From the NCBI GenBank assembly GCA_002448815.1, contig DKAJ01000005.1, forward strand, positions 1 to 29,735: DNA of 29,735 nt. The letters run 5' to 3'. Made by a program: the position numbers and the translations under genes. The stretch comes from Micavibrio sp. UBA6929 (lineage in GTDB: Bacteria; Pseudomonadota; Alphaproteobacteria; Micavibrionales; Micavibrionaceae). Positions 17,048 through 23,426 of this stretch are shown here, piece after piece. Every line of letters starts with the position of its first letter. Within the stretch, counting starts at the first letter, position 1. The notes under the pieces are model-generated. The model saw only the letters and a list, made by a program, of their open reading frames with translations, was not told the DNA's origin and did not search any database.

Positions 17048-17608
17048 TTATATGTTGTCCTTTTCAGTTTCAGAGGAATTGTCTTCAAACCAAAGTGTAT
17101 GAATTAAAAGTAGTGCAACGCCAATACAGATAAAGCTGTCGGCGGCGTTAAAGGCTGGCCAATGGTTTGTGCCAATGTGAATGTCGATAAAGTCAATGAC
17201 CGCGCCAAAGCGGATTCTGTCGAGGACATTACCAATAGCGCCGCTGATCACAAGTAAAATGCCCATTGTTTGCATTGGGTGCGTTGACTGGCGTAGCCAC
17301 CAAATAAACGCACCTGTAATTGTCAGCGATAGTGCAATGAGCATATATGCGCCATAGGGGCTGTCATGGTTGAATAGGCCAAAGCTGACGCCCTGATTCC
17401 AGACCATAACAATGTTTAAAAAAGATGTGATTTCGATGCTTTGGAAAGGGGTGCGCGCCCCAGCAGAGGTTAGCCATTCCCATATAAAGCGCGGCTGTCC
17501 TTGGTTGAACAGAAATTCTGTCACTGCCCATTTCGTGATTTGATCAATCAAAATCAGATCAAAACAGACAAAGGCCATGATCAATGGTTTTTTATGTAAG
17601 CCGTGCAT
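17048..17608 (-). CDS. lspA: Lipoprotein signal peptidase (signal peptidase II)
   Basis: LspA is the inner-membrane aspartyl protease that removes the signal peptide from diacylated prolipoproteins. Motifs are DQITKWAV in the first helix, NQGVSFGLF, GNVLDR, GAVIDFIDIHIG and FNAADSFICIG; the catalytic aspartates are those in VIDFID and AADS (D139 and D157 from the chosen start). Four membrane helices are visible. I prefer the ATG at 17606-17608 (186 residues), which gives a normal short N-terminus (MHGLHKKPLIMAF) and starts 10 bases after the DoxX stop. The frame is open to an ATG at 17677, but that would add 23 residues lying inside doxX. A periplasmic loop of about 20 residues before the NQGVSFG motif is somewhat longer than usual. 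Confidence 0.93.
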   Translation of the reverse strand: MHGLHKKPLIMAFVCFDLILIDQITKWAVTEFLFNQGQPRFIWEWLTSAGARTPFQSIEITSFLNIVMVWNQGVSFGLFNHDSPYGAYMLIALSLTITGAFIWWLRQSTHPMQTMGILLVISGAIGNVLDRIRFGAVIDFIDIHIGTNHWPAFNAADSFICIGVALLLIHTLWFEDNSSETEKDNI

Positions 17609-17618
17609 AGGCCAGAGG

Positions 17619-18089
17619 TTATTTTGACCTGATCCATTTTGCAAGCCAGTAATCAACTGATATACGACCCATCCCATGGAAAAGTAGCCCCGCCAGTATC
17701 ATCATCCATAAATAATGCTGTGGATGAGCGATGCCGTAACTGCTAGGGACGGCAAACTGAATTATGCAGGTCATAAAAAGAAGGCCTGCCGCGCCGAGTC
17801 TGCCCATGAAGCCAGCGGCCAGTAAAATAGGCAGGATGATTTCACCGCCCGTGCCAAGAATGGCGGCAATATTTGGCGGTAGGAAAGGGACGGGGTGGTA
17901 TTGTGTGAACGCATAAACGACGTTGTCGAACTGGCCGTTAAGGATGGATTTGACCTTGAGCATGCCTGATTTTAAGAAAATATCAGCCATGTACAGGCGC
18001 ATCACAAACAAGGTGATGCAGTTTAGGCGCGCCATGACCTGCCATATGGGCTGCAGGGTGTTATCAATGGTTTTGAGTGATTGTTTCAT
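17619..18089 (-). CDS. DoxX-family membrane protein of the bufferin cluster
   Basis: This 156-residue protein has about four membrane helices and typical DoxX features: an early RLYMADIFLKSGMLKV segment, a small-residue-rich PPNIAAILGTGGEIILPILLAAGFMGRLGA block, and a last helix LWMMILAGLLFHG. DoxX proteins are poorly characterised, but members are repeatedly encoded with DUF2282, DUF692 and DUF2063 genes, for example as the fourth gene (gigD) of the gigABCD operon in Caulobacter. Here it follows the DUF2063 gene by 12 bases and precedes lspA. It may help move or reduce the peptide or metal at the membrane, but that is inference only. Confidence 0.87.
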   Translation of the reverse strand: MKQSLKTIDNTLQPIWQVMARLNCITLFVMRLYMADIFLKSGMLKVKSILNGQFDNVVYAFTQYHPVPFLPPNIAAILGTGGEIILPILLAAGFMGRLGAAGLLFMTCIIQFAVPSSYGIAHPQHYLWMMILAGLLFHGMGRISVDYWLAKWIRSK

Positions 18090-18101
18090 TATTGGCGGCC
18101 T

Positions 18102-18884
18102 TTAATGGTCTACTGTGAAAATGTCCGCGTTGATAAAGTTTGCAAGCGCTTGTTGCAGGTCGTAATTTGGATGTGCGCCGAGCGTCTTTGCGGCGGCTTG
18201 TCCCAGCGTTTCTTCGTCTTGAATGGCGCTAAGGAATGTAACGTCGGCAAGGGATATGGGGCGAACGTGAACCTCTAAATGCGGGCGCGATACGAGTAAA
18301 TGCTCGGCCTCGGGTGCATTAAAATTGAGGATCTCGTCATTGGTGATGCCAAGGCATAGCTTGCGTATATCCCATAACTTATATTCAGAGGTTATTGTCC
18401 GCACATTTTGCCGTAGGGTGAGATGTAGTATCTCAAGTTGATCTGGTGCAACCTTGGCCATGTCTTGCGCTGTGAAGGGCTGGTCATCGTGCGCATAAAA
18501 CGCGGCGTTACAGGCGATTTCAAGGCGTGCAATATCTGGCAGATAGGGTAAAGACCGCGCAGGTGGATATTGTGCGATAAATGCATCGAAGGTATCGCCA
18601 TAAGTGTTCAGACAGGCCGTGGAGGGGGGATTTTTTATGATGAAAGATTTTGCCATAGCGCGCAGAAAATCTTTGCCCGTGATGCTGGCGATTAAGGGGA
18701 ATGATTGCAGGATCGCGTTTGTAAGGCTGCCCAGAACATTGGCGTGATATGCCTCAAGGCCTTCATGTATCTCTATGCCGTTGTCGCTGAAATGCTTGGT
18801 GATGTTTGCTGGCGGCTGTTTGAACGTATCGCGGGGTTGAAAGAGAAGGGCGCTGAAATTCTTTTGGAAATTATGCAGGGACAT
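18102..18884 (-). CDS. bufC: DUF2063 partner protein of MNIO enzyme (BufC-type)
   Basis: This 260-residue protein belongs to the DUF2063 family, the usual partner of DUF692 enzymes. The family's N-terminal helical DNA-binding-like domain begins LHNFQKNFSALLF and includes GLEAYHANVLGSLTNAILQSFPLIASITG and FIIKNPPSTACLNTYGDTFDAFI. The remainder is the second domain, which in related systems recognises the precursor peptide. It presumably presents the DUF2282 precursor to the oxygenase. The start overlaps the end of bufB by 14 bases, consistent with a stable BufBC complex made in equal amounts. No signal peptide is present, so modification occurs in the cytoplasm. Confidence 0.9.
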   Translation of the reverse strand: MSLHNFQKNFSALLFQPRDTFKQPPANITKHFSDNGIEIHEGLEAYHANVLGSLTNAILQSFPLIASITGKDFLRAMAKSFIIKNPPSTACLNTYGDTFDAFIAQYPPARSLPYLPDIARLEIACNAAFYAHDDQPFTAQDMAKVAPDQLEILHLTLRQNVRTITSEYKLWDIRKLCLGITNDEILNFNAPEAEHLLVSRPHLEVHVRPISLADVTFLSAIQDEETLGQAAAKTLGAHPNYDLQQALANFINADIFTVDH

Positions 18885-19764
18885 TTTGTGCCTCGATGTC
18901 TTGGATGATGGCGTTTGCGCGCGCGACCTCGTTAAGAAGGGTTGTAAAAGGCGGCAAATCTTGATCCCATTCTATAAGTGTTGGTGTGACGCCAAAGCGT
19001 TTGAGCGCCGCACGGTAGAGTTCCCACACTGGATCGCAAACAGGGCGGCTATGTGTGTCGATTAATAAAGGGCGGGATTGTGTTTCGCGCTCTATATGTC
19101 CTGCGAGGTGCATTTCTTTGACATGATGCGCGGTGATTGTGTCCAAATATTGCCGTGCGTCGAAATTATGGTTGTTGGCCTGTACATAAATATTATTGAT
19201 ATCTAACAGCAAACCGCACCCTGTTTTGGCTGCTAGAGCATTTAAGAATTCGGGTTCGCTCATGTCGTTACCTTTAAAAGATAGGTAACTGGAAGGGTTT
19301 TCAACAAGGATAGGTCGCTGAAAGGTACTTTGGGTTTGATCGATGTTGCGGCAAAGGCGATCCAGCGTTTCATGCGTATAAGGCAGCGGAAGCAGGTCAT
19401 TTAAATGTGCGTTTCCGCTTGCGCTCCAGCTGACGTGATCTGAAATGTGAAATGGATGAAAGGCATCTATGAGCGCCTTGATCTGATCGAGATGATTTTG
19501 AGAAACAGGTTGGTCTGACCCCAGTGATAGCCCCGTCGCATGAAGGCTGAGCGGGTATTTTTCACAAGCACGTTTGAGGGCGTCTTTATGAAGGCCACCG
19601 CCAAAGTAATTCTCGGGATGGACTTCGATCCACCCAAAAAGGTTGCTGGTTTCTGCGTTAATGATGTCATCGTAATGCGCCGCGCGCATACCAATACCCA
19701 CCGGCAAATGCGCCGGTGGATGGTGTTCTTTGGCGTTTCGTGTTGGTGAACGCATTGATGTCAC
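18871..19764 (-). CDS. bufB: DUF692 multinuclear non-heme iron oxygenase (BufB-type)
   Basis: This 297-residue TIM-barrel enzyme belongs to the DUF692/MNIO family (the MbnB family), which oxidatively remodels cysteines in ribosomal peptides. Conserved family blocks are visible in order: GIGMRAAHY (24-31), WIEVHPENYFG (45-55), LHATGLSLGS (74-83), HISDHVSWS (106-114), LVENPSSY (153-160), LLLDINNIYV (185-194), EMHLAGH (217-223), DTHSRPV (236-242) and LIEWDQDLP (263-271). Their His, Asp and Glu residues form the multi-iron centre. In the Caulobacter bufferin system, as I recall, the enzyme turns two precursor cysteines into thiooxazoles. The start lies 6 bases after the bufA stop. A strong hairpin is encoded at codons 16-23. 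Confidence 0.94.
   Translation of the reverse strand: MTSMRSPTRNAKEHHPPAHLPVGIGMRAAHYDDIINAETSNLFGWIEVHPENYFGGGLHKDALKRACEKYPLSLHATGLSLGSDQPVSQNHLDQIKALIDAFHPFHISDHVSWSASGNAHLNDLLPLPYTHETLDRLCRNIDQTQSTFQRPILVENPSSYLSFKGNDMSEPEFLNALAAKTGCGLLLDINNIYVQANNHNFDARQYLDTITAHHVKEMHLAGHIERETQSRPLLIDTHSRPVCDPVWELYRAALKRFGVTPTLIEWDQDLPPFTTLLNEVARANAIIQDIEAQNVPA
19698..19719 (-). promoter_or_regulatory. GC-rich hairpin inside the start of bufB
   Basis: A perfect 8-bp inverted repeat, CCACCGGC / GCCGGTGG (19698-19705 and 19712-19719) with a 6-base loop, lies 45 bases into bufB. There is no U-tract after it on the bufB strand, so it is not a standard terminator. It could slow ribosomes or RNA decay and so separate precursor from enzyme expression. 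It may also be chance within a Pro/Gly-coding stretch. Confidence 0.35.
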
Positions 19765-19770
19765 TTTGCT

Positions 19771-20052
19771 TTAGTGTTTCTTTGGTTCTGTTGAGCCGCC
19801 AGCAAGCTTGTCGCACACACCTGATGGTAGGGATACCCATTCATTTGGGCTCGCGTCCATGCTGGCCATGCCTGCACAGCCATGCTTGCCATCTGCTGAG
19901 GCGCAGTCATTCATGCCAGCCTTCACAACGCCGTAGCATTTTTCTTGTCCGTCTTTGGCGCCGTGTCCATCAGCCGCCGATGCGTTAGATGCAGCGCCAG
20001 CAATTGTTAGTGCGACGGCTCCGGCCAAAAGTGTATTGAGTGTTTTGTTCAT
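19771..20052 (-). CDS. bufA: DUF2282 bufferin-type RiPP precursor peptide
   Basis: This is a 93-residue secreted precursor. Residues 1-26 form a Sec signal peptide (MNKTLNTLLAGAVALTIAGA then SNASA, probable cut before or after A27). The mature part contains exactly four cysteines, C39, C50, C59 and C80, in the contexts EKCYGV, KAGMNDCASADGKHGCAG and PSGVCDKL. This is the bufferin-1 pattern. In the Caulobacter homologue the two central cysteines become thiooxazoles and the outer pair forms a disulfide, giving a copper-binding peptide; that is transferred knowledge. The start at 20052 has AAGGA 7 bases upstream. The frame is open to an ATG at 20127, but that extension would cover the predicted promoter. 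First gene of the buf operon. Confidence 0.92.
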   Translation of the reverse strand: MNKTLNTLLAGAVALTIAGAASNASAADGHGAKDGQEKCYGVVKAGMNDCASADGKHGCAGMASMDASPNEWVSLPSGVCDKLAGGSTEPKKH

Positions 20053-20098
20053 TTTATGATCCTTATATGTTAATGTAGTTACAATATTCTTTCCTATA

Positions 20099-20123
20099 TT
20101 CGCATGAGAAAGAAAAAGGTTAC
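20099..20123 (-). promoter_or_regulatory. ECF (SigF-like) promoter of bufA
   Basis: On the minus strand GTAACC (20118-20123) is followed after 15 bases by CGAA (20099-20102). This closely matches the GTAACC / CGAA promoter that I recall for Caulobacter SigF, the ECF factor controlling the homologous DUF2282 operons; the published spacer is about 16. Transcription would begin near 20093, leaving a leader of about 40 bases with an AAGGA ribosome site. No sigF or anti-sigma gene lies in the window. Confidence 0.68.
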
Positions 20124-20176
20124 GCATTAAAATCGGCTTCTTAAATATTTTCCTCTGAATAAGTTTTTAGATTGTC

Positions 20177-20206
20177 TTGAAGTTTTGAAATGATTGAGTC
20201 TATATT
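20177..20206 (+). promoter_or_regulatory. Candidate sigma-70 promoter of the AMIN-like lipoprotein gene
   Basis: TTGAAG (20177-20182) and TATATT (20201-20206) are separated by 18 bases and lie 36 bases before the ATG at 20242. Both boxes are near consensus. It is divergent from the bufA promoter, with no overlap. Confidence 0.42.
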
Positions 20207-20241
20207 GTGCCTGATTTTAATAATATCGTAGTAGTTTAAGT

Positions 20242-21234
20242 ATGAGAAACTTGTTTCGTATCGCTTTTTTGTTTGCTGTTTCCCTTGGCGTTTCTGGCTG
20301 TGGCATGGACCAATCAGGACCACAAAAAGTCAGTTTTGTTGATAAAATGAAGTGGAATATTTCATCAGAAAAGCTTTTGGCGGCTGATGGTTTTATTAGT
20401 TTTGCTGGTTTGAACATGAAGAAGATGTTACCTGCTGAGCGTCATATGGCTGCGCGTGGTCGCGTTAATCCATCTCAGACAAAGGGGCATTTGCCTTATA
20501 CAGATTATCTGCGCCGCGCAGATATGATGGCACCTTCAAATTATCGTGAGGTGAGCCTTTCTGCTTCATCGCTTTATGCGCCGTCATCCTTTAAAGTTGC
20601 CTCATTGAGCAGCGTTTCTGGCGCGGCAGGTATTCCTGCGCCGGGCGGCAAACCCTCAATGTTGCCTGATGCCTCTGTCTTTCAGGTGGCTGAAGCAGGC
20701 CGTTTGATTGATGCTTTGCCGAAAATAGCTGAAGGCTTGGCGCCTGTGATGGCACCAAAGCCAGTATTTTCGACAATGCGTATGGCGGCGTTCTTGGATA
20801 ATGCTTTTGGTCGTCGCACGAAGGTTCAAGAGATCTTGCCTGAAGAAACGCAGGAAGAGACATTTGAAATTGCGGGTTTGGACGCCGATGTTTTGAGTGA
20901 TCAGTTAAGCGTTGTGAATATGCGCATGGGTGACTATGAGGATAAAACACGCTTGGTTCTTGATCTAAGCGCCGCAGCCAAATTTGATTATGATCTGAAT
21001 AACGTTAACAGTATTTTGACTGTGCATATTAACGGTGCGAACTGGAACCTTGAAACAAAACAGTATTTTGACGATCACCCATTGATCCAAAGCTATGAGG
21101 TTTCTGAAAGCAAAGATCACGATGTGACGCTTGAAATCTCTTTGAAGCAGCCATCACGCATGATTATGTCAGGCTTTGTTCGCCCTGATAAAAATCGTGG
21201 CCACCGTATTTTCTTTGACGTAGCAGCCCTTTAA
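20242..21234 (+). CDS. Lipoprotein with C-terminal AMIN-like domain
   Basis: This 330-residue protein has an N-terminal lipoprotein signal: a hydrophobic stretch ending VSGC with the lipid-modified cysteine at 20 and glycine at +2, which fits outer membrane sorting. Residues 21-210 are low in recognisable motifs and rich in Ala, Pro, Ser and Met, probably extended. The last 110 residues look like an AMIN domain: VVNMRMGDYEDKTRLVLDLS, later LTVHINGANWN, and an ending of SRMIMSGFVRPDKNRGHRIFFDVA. AMIN domains target periplasmic proteins to peptidoglycan or septal sites. There is no amidase or secretin domain attached, so a structural or adaptor role is inferred. The ribosome site is weak. Confidence 0.7.
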   Translation: MRNLFRIAFLFAVSLGVSGCGMDQSGPQKVSFVDKMKWNISSEKLLAADGFISFAGLNMKKMLPAERHMAARGRVNPSQTKGHLPYTDYLRRADMMAPSNYREVSLSASSLYAPSSFKVASLSSVSGAAGIPAPGGKPSMLPDASVFQVAEAGRLIDALPKIAEGLAPVMAPKPVFSTMRMAAFLDNAFGRRTKVQEILPEETQEETFEIAGLDADVLSDQLSVVNMRMGDYEDKTRLVLDLSAAAKFDYDLNNVNSILTVHINGANWNLETKQYFDDHPLIQSYEVSESKDHDVTLEISLKQPSRMIMSGFVRPDKNRGHRIFFDVAAL

Positions 21235-21276
21235 ATTTCTTTTTTCGACACTATATTACTGTGTAATCGTTTATTA

Positions 21277-21303
21277 AAAGACGATGCAATGATGCGCGTC
21301 TTT
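21277..21303 (+). repeat. Inverted repeat in the leader of the EF-hand gene
   Basis: AAAGACG (21277-21283) and CGTCTTT (21297-21303) form a perfect 7-bp stem; an inner GCA/TGC pair could extend it. It lies 19 bases before the EF-hand start codon. Only three Ts end it, so it may be a leader hairpin rather than a terminator for the upstream lipoprotein gene. A smaller palindrome, ATTAC-TGT-GTAAT, precedes it at 21255-21267. Confidence 0.4.
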
Positions 21304-21322
21304 GTAAAACAAGGAGAGAATA

Positions 21323-21649
21323 ATGACGAAATTTATGACGACTGTTTGTGCATTTGCCGTTTTAGGCTTTGTTGCGATGCCAGCATTGGCAGACCATCAC
21401 AAAGAAGATGGCGAACACGGTCCTGGCAAAGGTAAGCCGCCTATCATGAAAAAGTTTGATTTGGATGGTGATAAGAAAATTTCGAAAAAAGAATTTATGG
21501 CCATGCATGCTAAGAAATTTGAAAAGATGGATGCAGATGGTGATGGTTTCCTGACCAAAGAAGAAATGAAGGAAGGCCATAAAAAAATGCAAGATGAAAT
21601 GAAAAAACACAAAGAAAAGATGAAAGAGCATAAAGAAAAAGCTGAGTAA
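21323..21649 (+). CDS. Secreted EF-hand calcium-binding protein
   Basis: This small exported protein of 108 residues has a Sec signal peptide ending ALA at residue 23. The mature protein starts DHHKEDGEHG and contains two canonical EF-hand loops, D46-E57 (DLDGDKKISKKE) and D70-E81 (DADGDGFLTKEE), each with Asp at positions 1, 3 and 5 and Glu at 12. These are therefore predicted to bind calcium. The tail is a charged Lys/Glu/His/Met helix (HKKMQDEMKKHKEKMKEH). The His- and Met-rich ends could also bind transition metals, which would fit the nearby bufferin genes, but that is speculation. A GGAGA ribosome site precedes the ATG and a strong terminator follows. Confidence 0.9.
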   Translation: MTKFMTTVCAFAVLGFVAMPALADHHKEDGEHGPGKGKPPIMKKFDLDGDKKISKKEFMAMHAKKFEKMDADGDGFLTKEEMKEGHKKMQDEMKKHKEKMKEHKEKAE

Positions 21650-21675
21650 TCTTTGCCATTTGAAATCAAAAGAAG

Positions 21676-21704
21676 CAGGGCGGCGATGGTTGCCCTGTTT
21701 TTTT
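21676..21704 (+). terminator. Rho-independent terminator after the EF-hand gene
   Basis: CAGGGC (21676-21681) pairs with GCCCTG (21692-21697), followed at once by seven Ts (21698-21704). It lies 27 bases after the stop codon and ends at the stop codon of the convergent 113-residue gene. This is the clearest intrinsic terminator in the window. Confidence 0.82.
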
Positions 21705-22044
21705 ATGATTTTTGTTTGTCACGGATCATGTCGAAAATCTTTTTTGTAAAGACGTCTTTTTGTCCGGTTGAGACATGCCCATCGATGAATTTTAAAATGG
21801 TGCGCATGTTCTTTTGAGTGTCGACTTTTTCACCATCTATCGGCGTTTTGGGTGCGTTTTGTTGTGTGCTTTCAGGTGTGTCCGAGGATAGCACAGGGCC
21901 GTTATGCATTTGCTCTGCATGGCGCTGTAGTTCTTTGAAAATGTCGCCATGTTCTTCCATCATTTGCGCGCGCAGCTTTTGCGCTTGTTTGATGACATCG
22001 TTTTTTGTCTTCTTGCGTTTAAAGGATGGATAGATCCGTTTCAT
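21703..22044 (-). CDS. Hypothetical protein, 113 residues
   Basis: I do not recognise this protein. It starts with a very basic stretch (MKRIYPSFKRKKTKND) followed by a helical, coiled-coil-like segment (IKQAQKLRAQMMEEHGDIFKELQRHAEQM). A polar linker rich in Ser, Thr, Pro and Gln comes next, then a second helical part (MRTILKFIDGH..KDVFTKKIFDMIRDK). There is no signal peptide or membrane segment, so it is probably cytoplasmic. The composition looks like real protein and nothing better occupies either strand, but the ribosome site is poor. It is a single-gene unit converging on the EF-hand terminator and divergent from waaA. Confidence 0.6.
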   Translation of the reverse strand: MKRIYPSFKRKKTKNDVIKQAQKLRAQMMEEHGDIFKELQRHAEQMHNGPVLSSDTPESTQQNAPKTPIDGEKVDTQKNMRTILKFIDGHVSTGQKDVFTKKIFDMIRDKQKS

Positions 22045-22121
22045 GAAATGGCTGCTATTTTGTTGATTGTCTCTTTTTATATCCTATCATTATCAGGACA
22101 TTTTGTTTATAAATTTTAACG

Positions 22122-23426
22122 ATGTTTTTAAAAACCTACCGATTTTTGACTGTTTTACTGGCGCCTTTGTTTGATTATATACTGGCGCGCCGCGTAAAAC
22201 AGGGGCGTGAAGAAGAAGCGCGCATTGATGAATGCCGCGGTGTGGCTGGGCGTCCGCGCCCTGAATGCGCGGCATTATTCTGGGTGCACGCCGCCAGCGT
22301 TGGCGAGTCGCAATCAGCCTTACGCCTGATACATGATATTTTGGCGCGTTATGCGGATGCGCAGGTGTTGGTGACGACGGGAACGGTTACATCAGCCAAG
22401 CTGATGGCGCAAAAGCTGCCCGAGCGTGCCTTCCATCAGTATTATCCATTGGACCGCCCTGATTGGGTTGATCGTTTTGTCGCGCATTGGCGCCCTGACT
22501 TTGTTATTTGGATGGAGTCCGAGCTATGGCCGAATATGCTGCGTGCGTTAGCTGCGCGGGACATCCCAGCGGTGCTGTTGAATGCGCGCCTGTCTGAGCG
22601 ATCAGGCAAAAGATGGGGCATGGTGAAAAGCGCGGCGCGAACGTTGCTTCAGACGTTTTCAATGATTTTTGCGCAGACACCGCGTGATGGACAAGCCTTT
22701 GAAGCATTGGGCGCGCGTAAGGTTGTTGTCAGCGGTAATATTAAATACAGCGCCTTGCCGTTGCCGTGCGACCAAGACGATCTTGATGATCTGAAGGCTA
22801 GTGTTAAGGGGCGCCCAGTTTGGGTGTATGCAAGCACGCATAGCGGGGAAGAGGCGCTCGCCATGCAGGTGCATCAGCGCTTGCAAACGCAATATCCTGA
22901 TTTACTGACGATTATTGCGCTGCGCCACCCGCATCGCCGCGATGAAGTTGTCGAGATTTGTCAGGAGGCAGATCTTGCGCATTGTGTCCGCGGTGAGGGC
23001 AAATCTTTGCCCGGTGAAAAAGATCACATTTATATCGTCGATACGATGGGCGAGCTTGGCCTGTTTTACAGGCTCGCGCCCATTGCTATGATTGGCCGTT
23101 CATTTAGTGATGATGGCGGCGGCGGTCATAACCCGATTGAGGCAGCGCAATTAGGCGCAGCCGTTCTCAGCGGTGCGCATGTGCGTTATCAGCAAGAAAT
23201 ATTTGACGAGATGAAGGGACGCGGCGCGGCGAAGATTTTGCAAAAGCCAGATGAGCTTTATGATGCGCTGTACCATTTGTTTGGGCATGAGGATGCGCTG
23301 GCGGCGTTGCAATTAAAGGGCGCCGATTTTGTCGCGGCAAAAGACGGTATCTTGCAGCATGTAGAAGACCGCTTGTGGCAGCTCACTGATGATGCATTCA
23401 ATAAAGAGGGTAAAAAAGCCGAATGA
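22122..23426 (+). CDS. waaA: Kdo transferase (3-deoxy-D-manno-octulosonic acid transferase)
   Basis: WaaA (KdtA) transfers Kdo from CMP-Kdo onto the lipid A precursor at the inner membrane. The 434-residue protein has the typical N-terminal membrane-associated segment (LYR-like TYRFLTVLLAPLFDYILARRVKQGRE) and the ASVGES motif with the catalytic glutamate (E62). It also has the segments FVIWMESELWPN and VLLNARLSERS, and the C-terminal GT-B donor site with HPHRRDE, GRSF, GGGGHNPIEAAQLG. The number of Kdo units added cannot be told from sequence. First gene of a lipid A operon; its TGA overlaps the lpxK ATG. Confidence 0.96.
   Translation: MFLKTYRFLTVLLAPLFDYILARRVKQGREEEARIDECRGVAGRPRPECAALFWVHAASVGESQSALRLIHDILARYADAQVLVTTGTVTSAKLMAQKLPERAFHQYYPLDRPDWVDRFVAHWRPDFVIWMESELWPNMLRALAARDIPAVLLNARLSERSGKRWGMVKSAARTLLQTFSMIFAQTPRDGQAFEALGARKVVVSGNIKYSALPLPCDQDDLDDLKASVKGRPVWVYASTHSGEEALAMQVHQRLQTQYPDLLTIIALRHPHRRDEVVEICQEADLAHCVRGEGKSLPGEKDHIYIVDTMGELGLFYRLAPIAMIGRSFSDDGGGGHNPIEAAQLGAAVLSGAHVRYQQEIFDEMKGRGAAKILQKPDELYDALYHLFGHEDALAALQLKGADFVAAKDGILQHVEDRLWQLTDDAFNKEGKKAE

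Noticed and set aside
17609..17677. Longer lspA start at 17677
   Set aside because: It overlaps doxX by 59 bases and adds 23 residues before the normal N-terminus. It cannot be fully excluded as a coupled start.
20053..20127. Upstream extension of bufA to the ATG at 20127
   Set aside because: It would place 25 charged residues before a perfect signal peptide and would cover the predicted CGAA promoter element; the ATG at 20052 has a good ribosome site.
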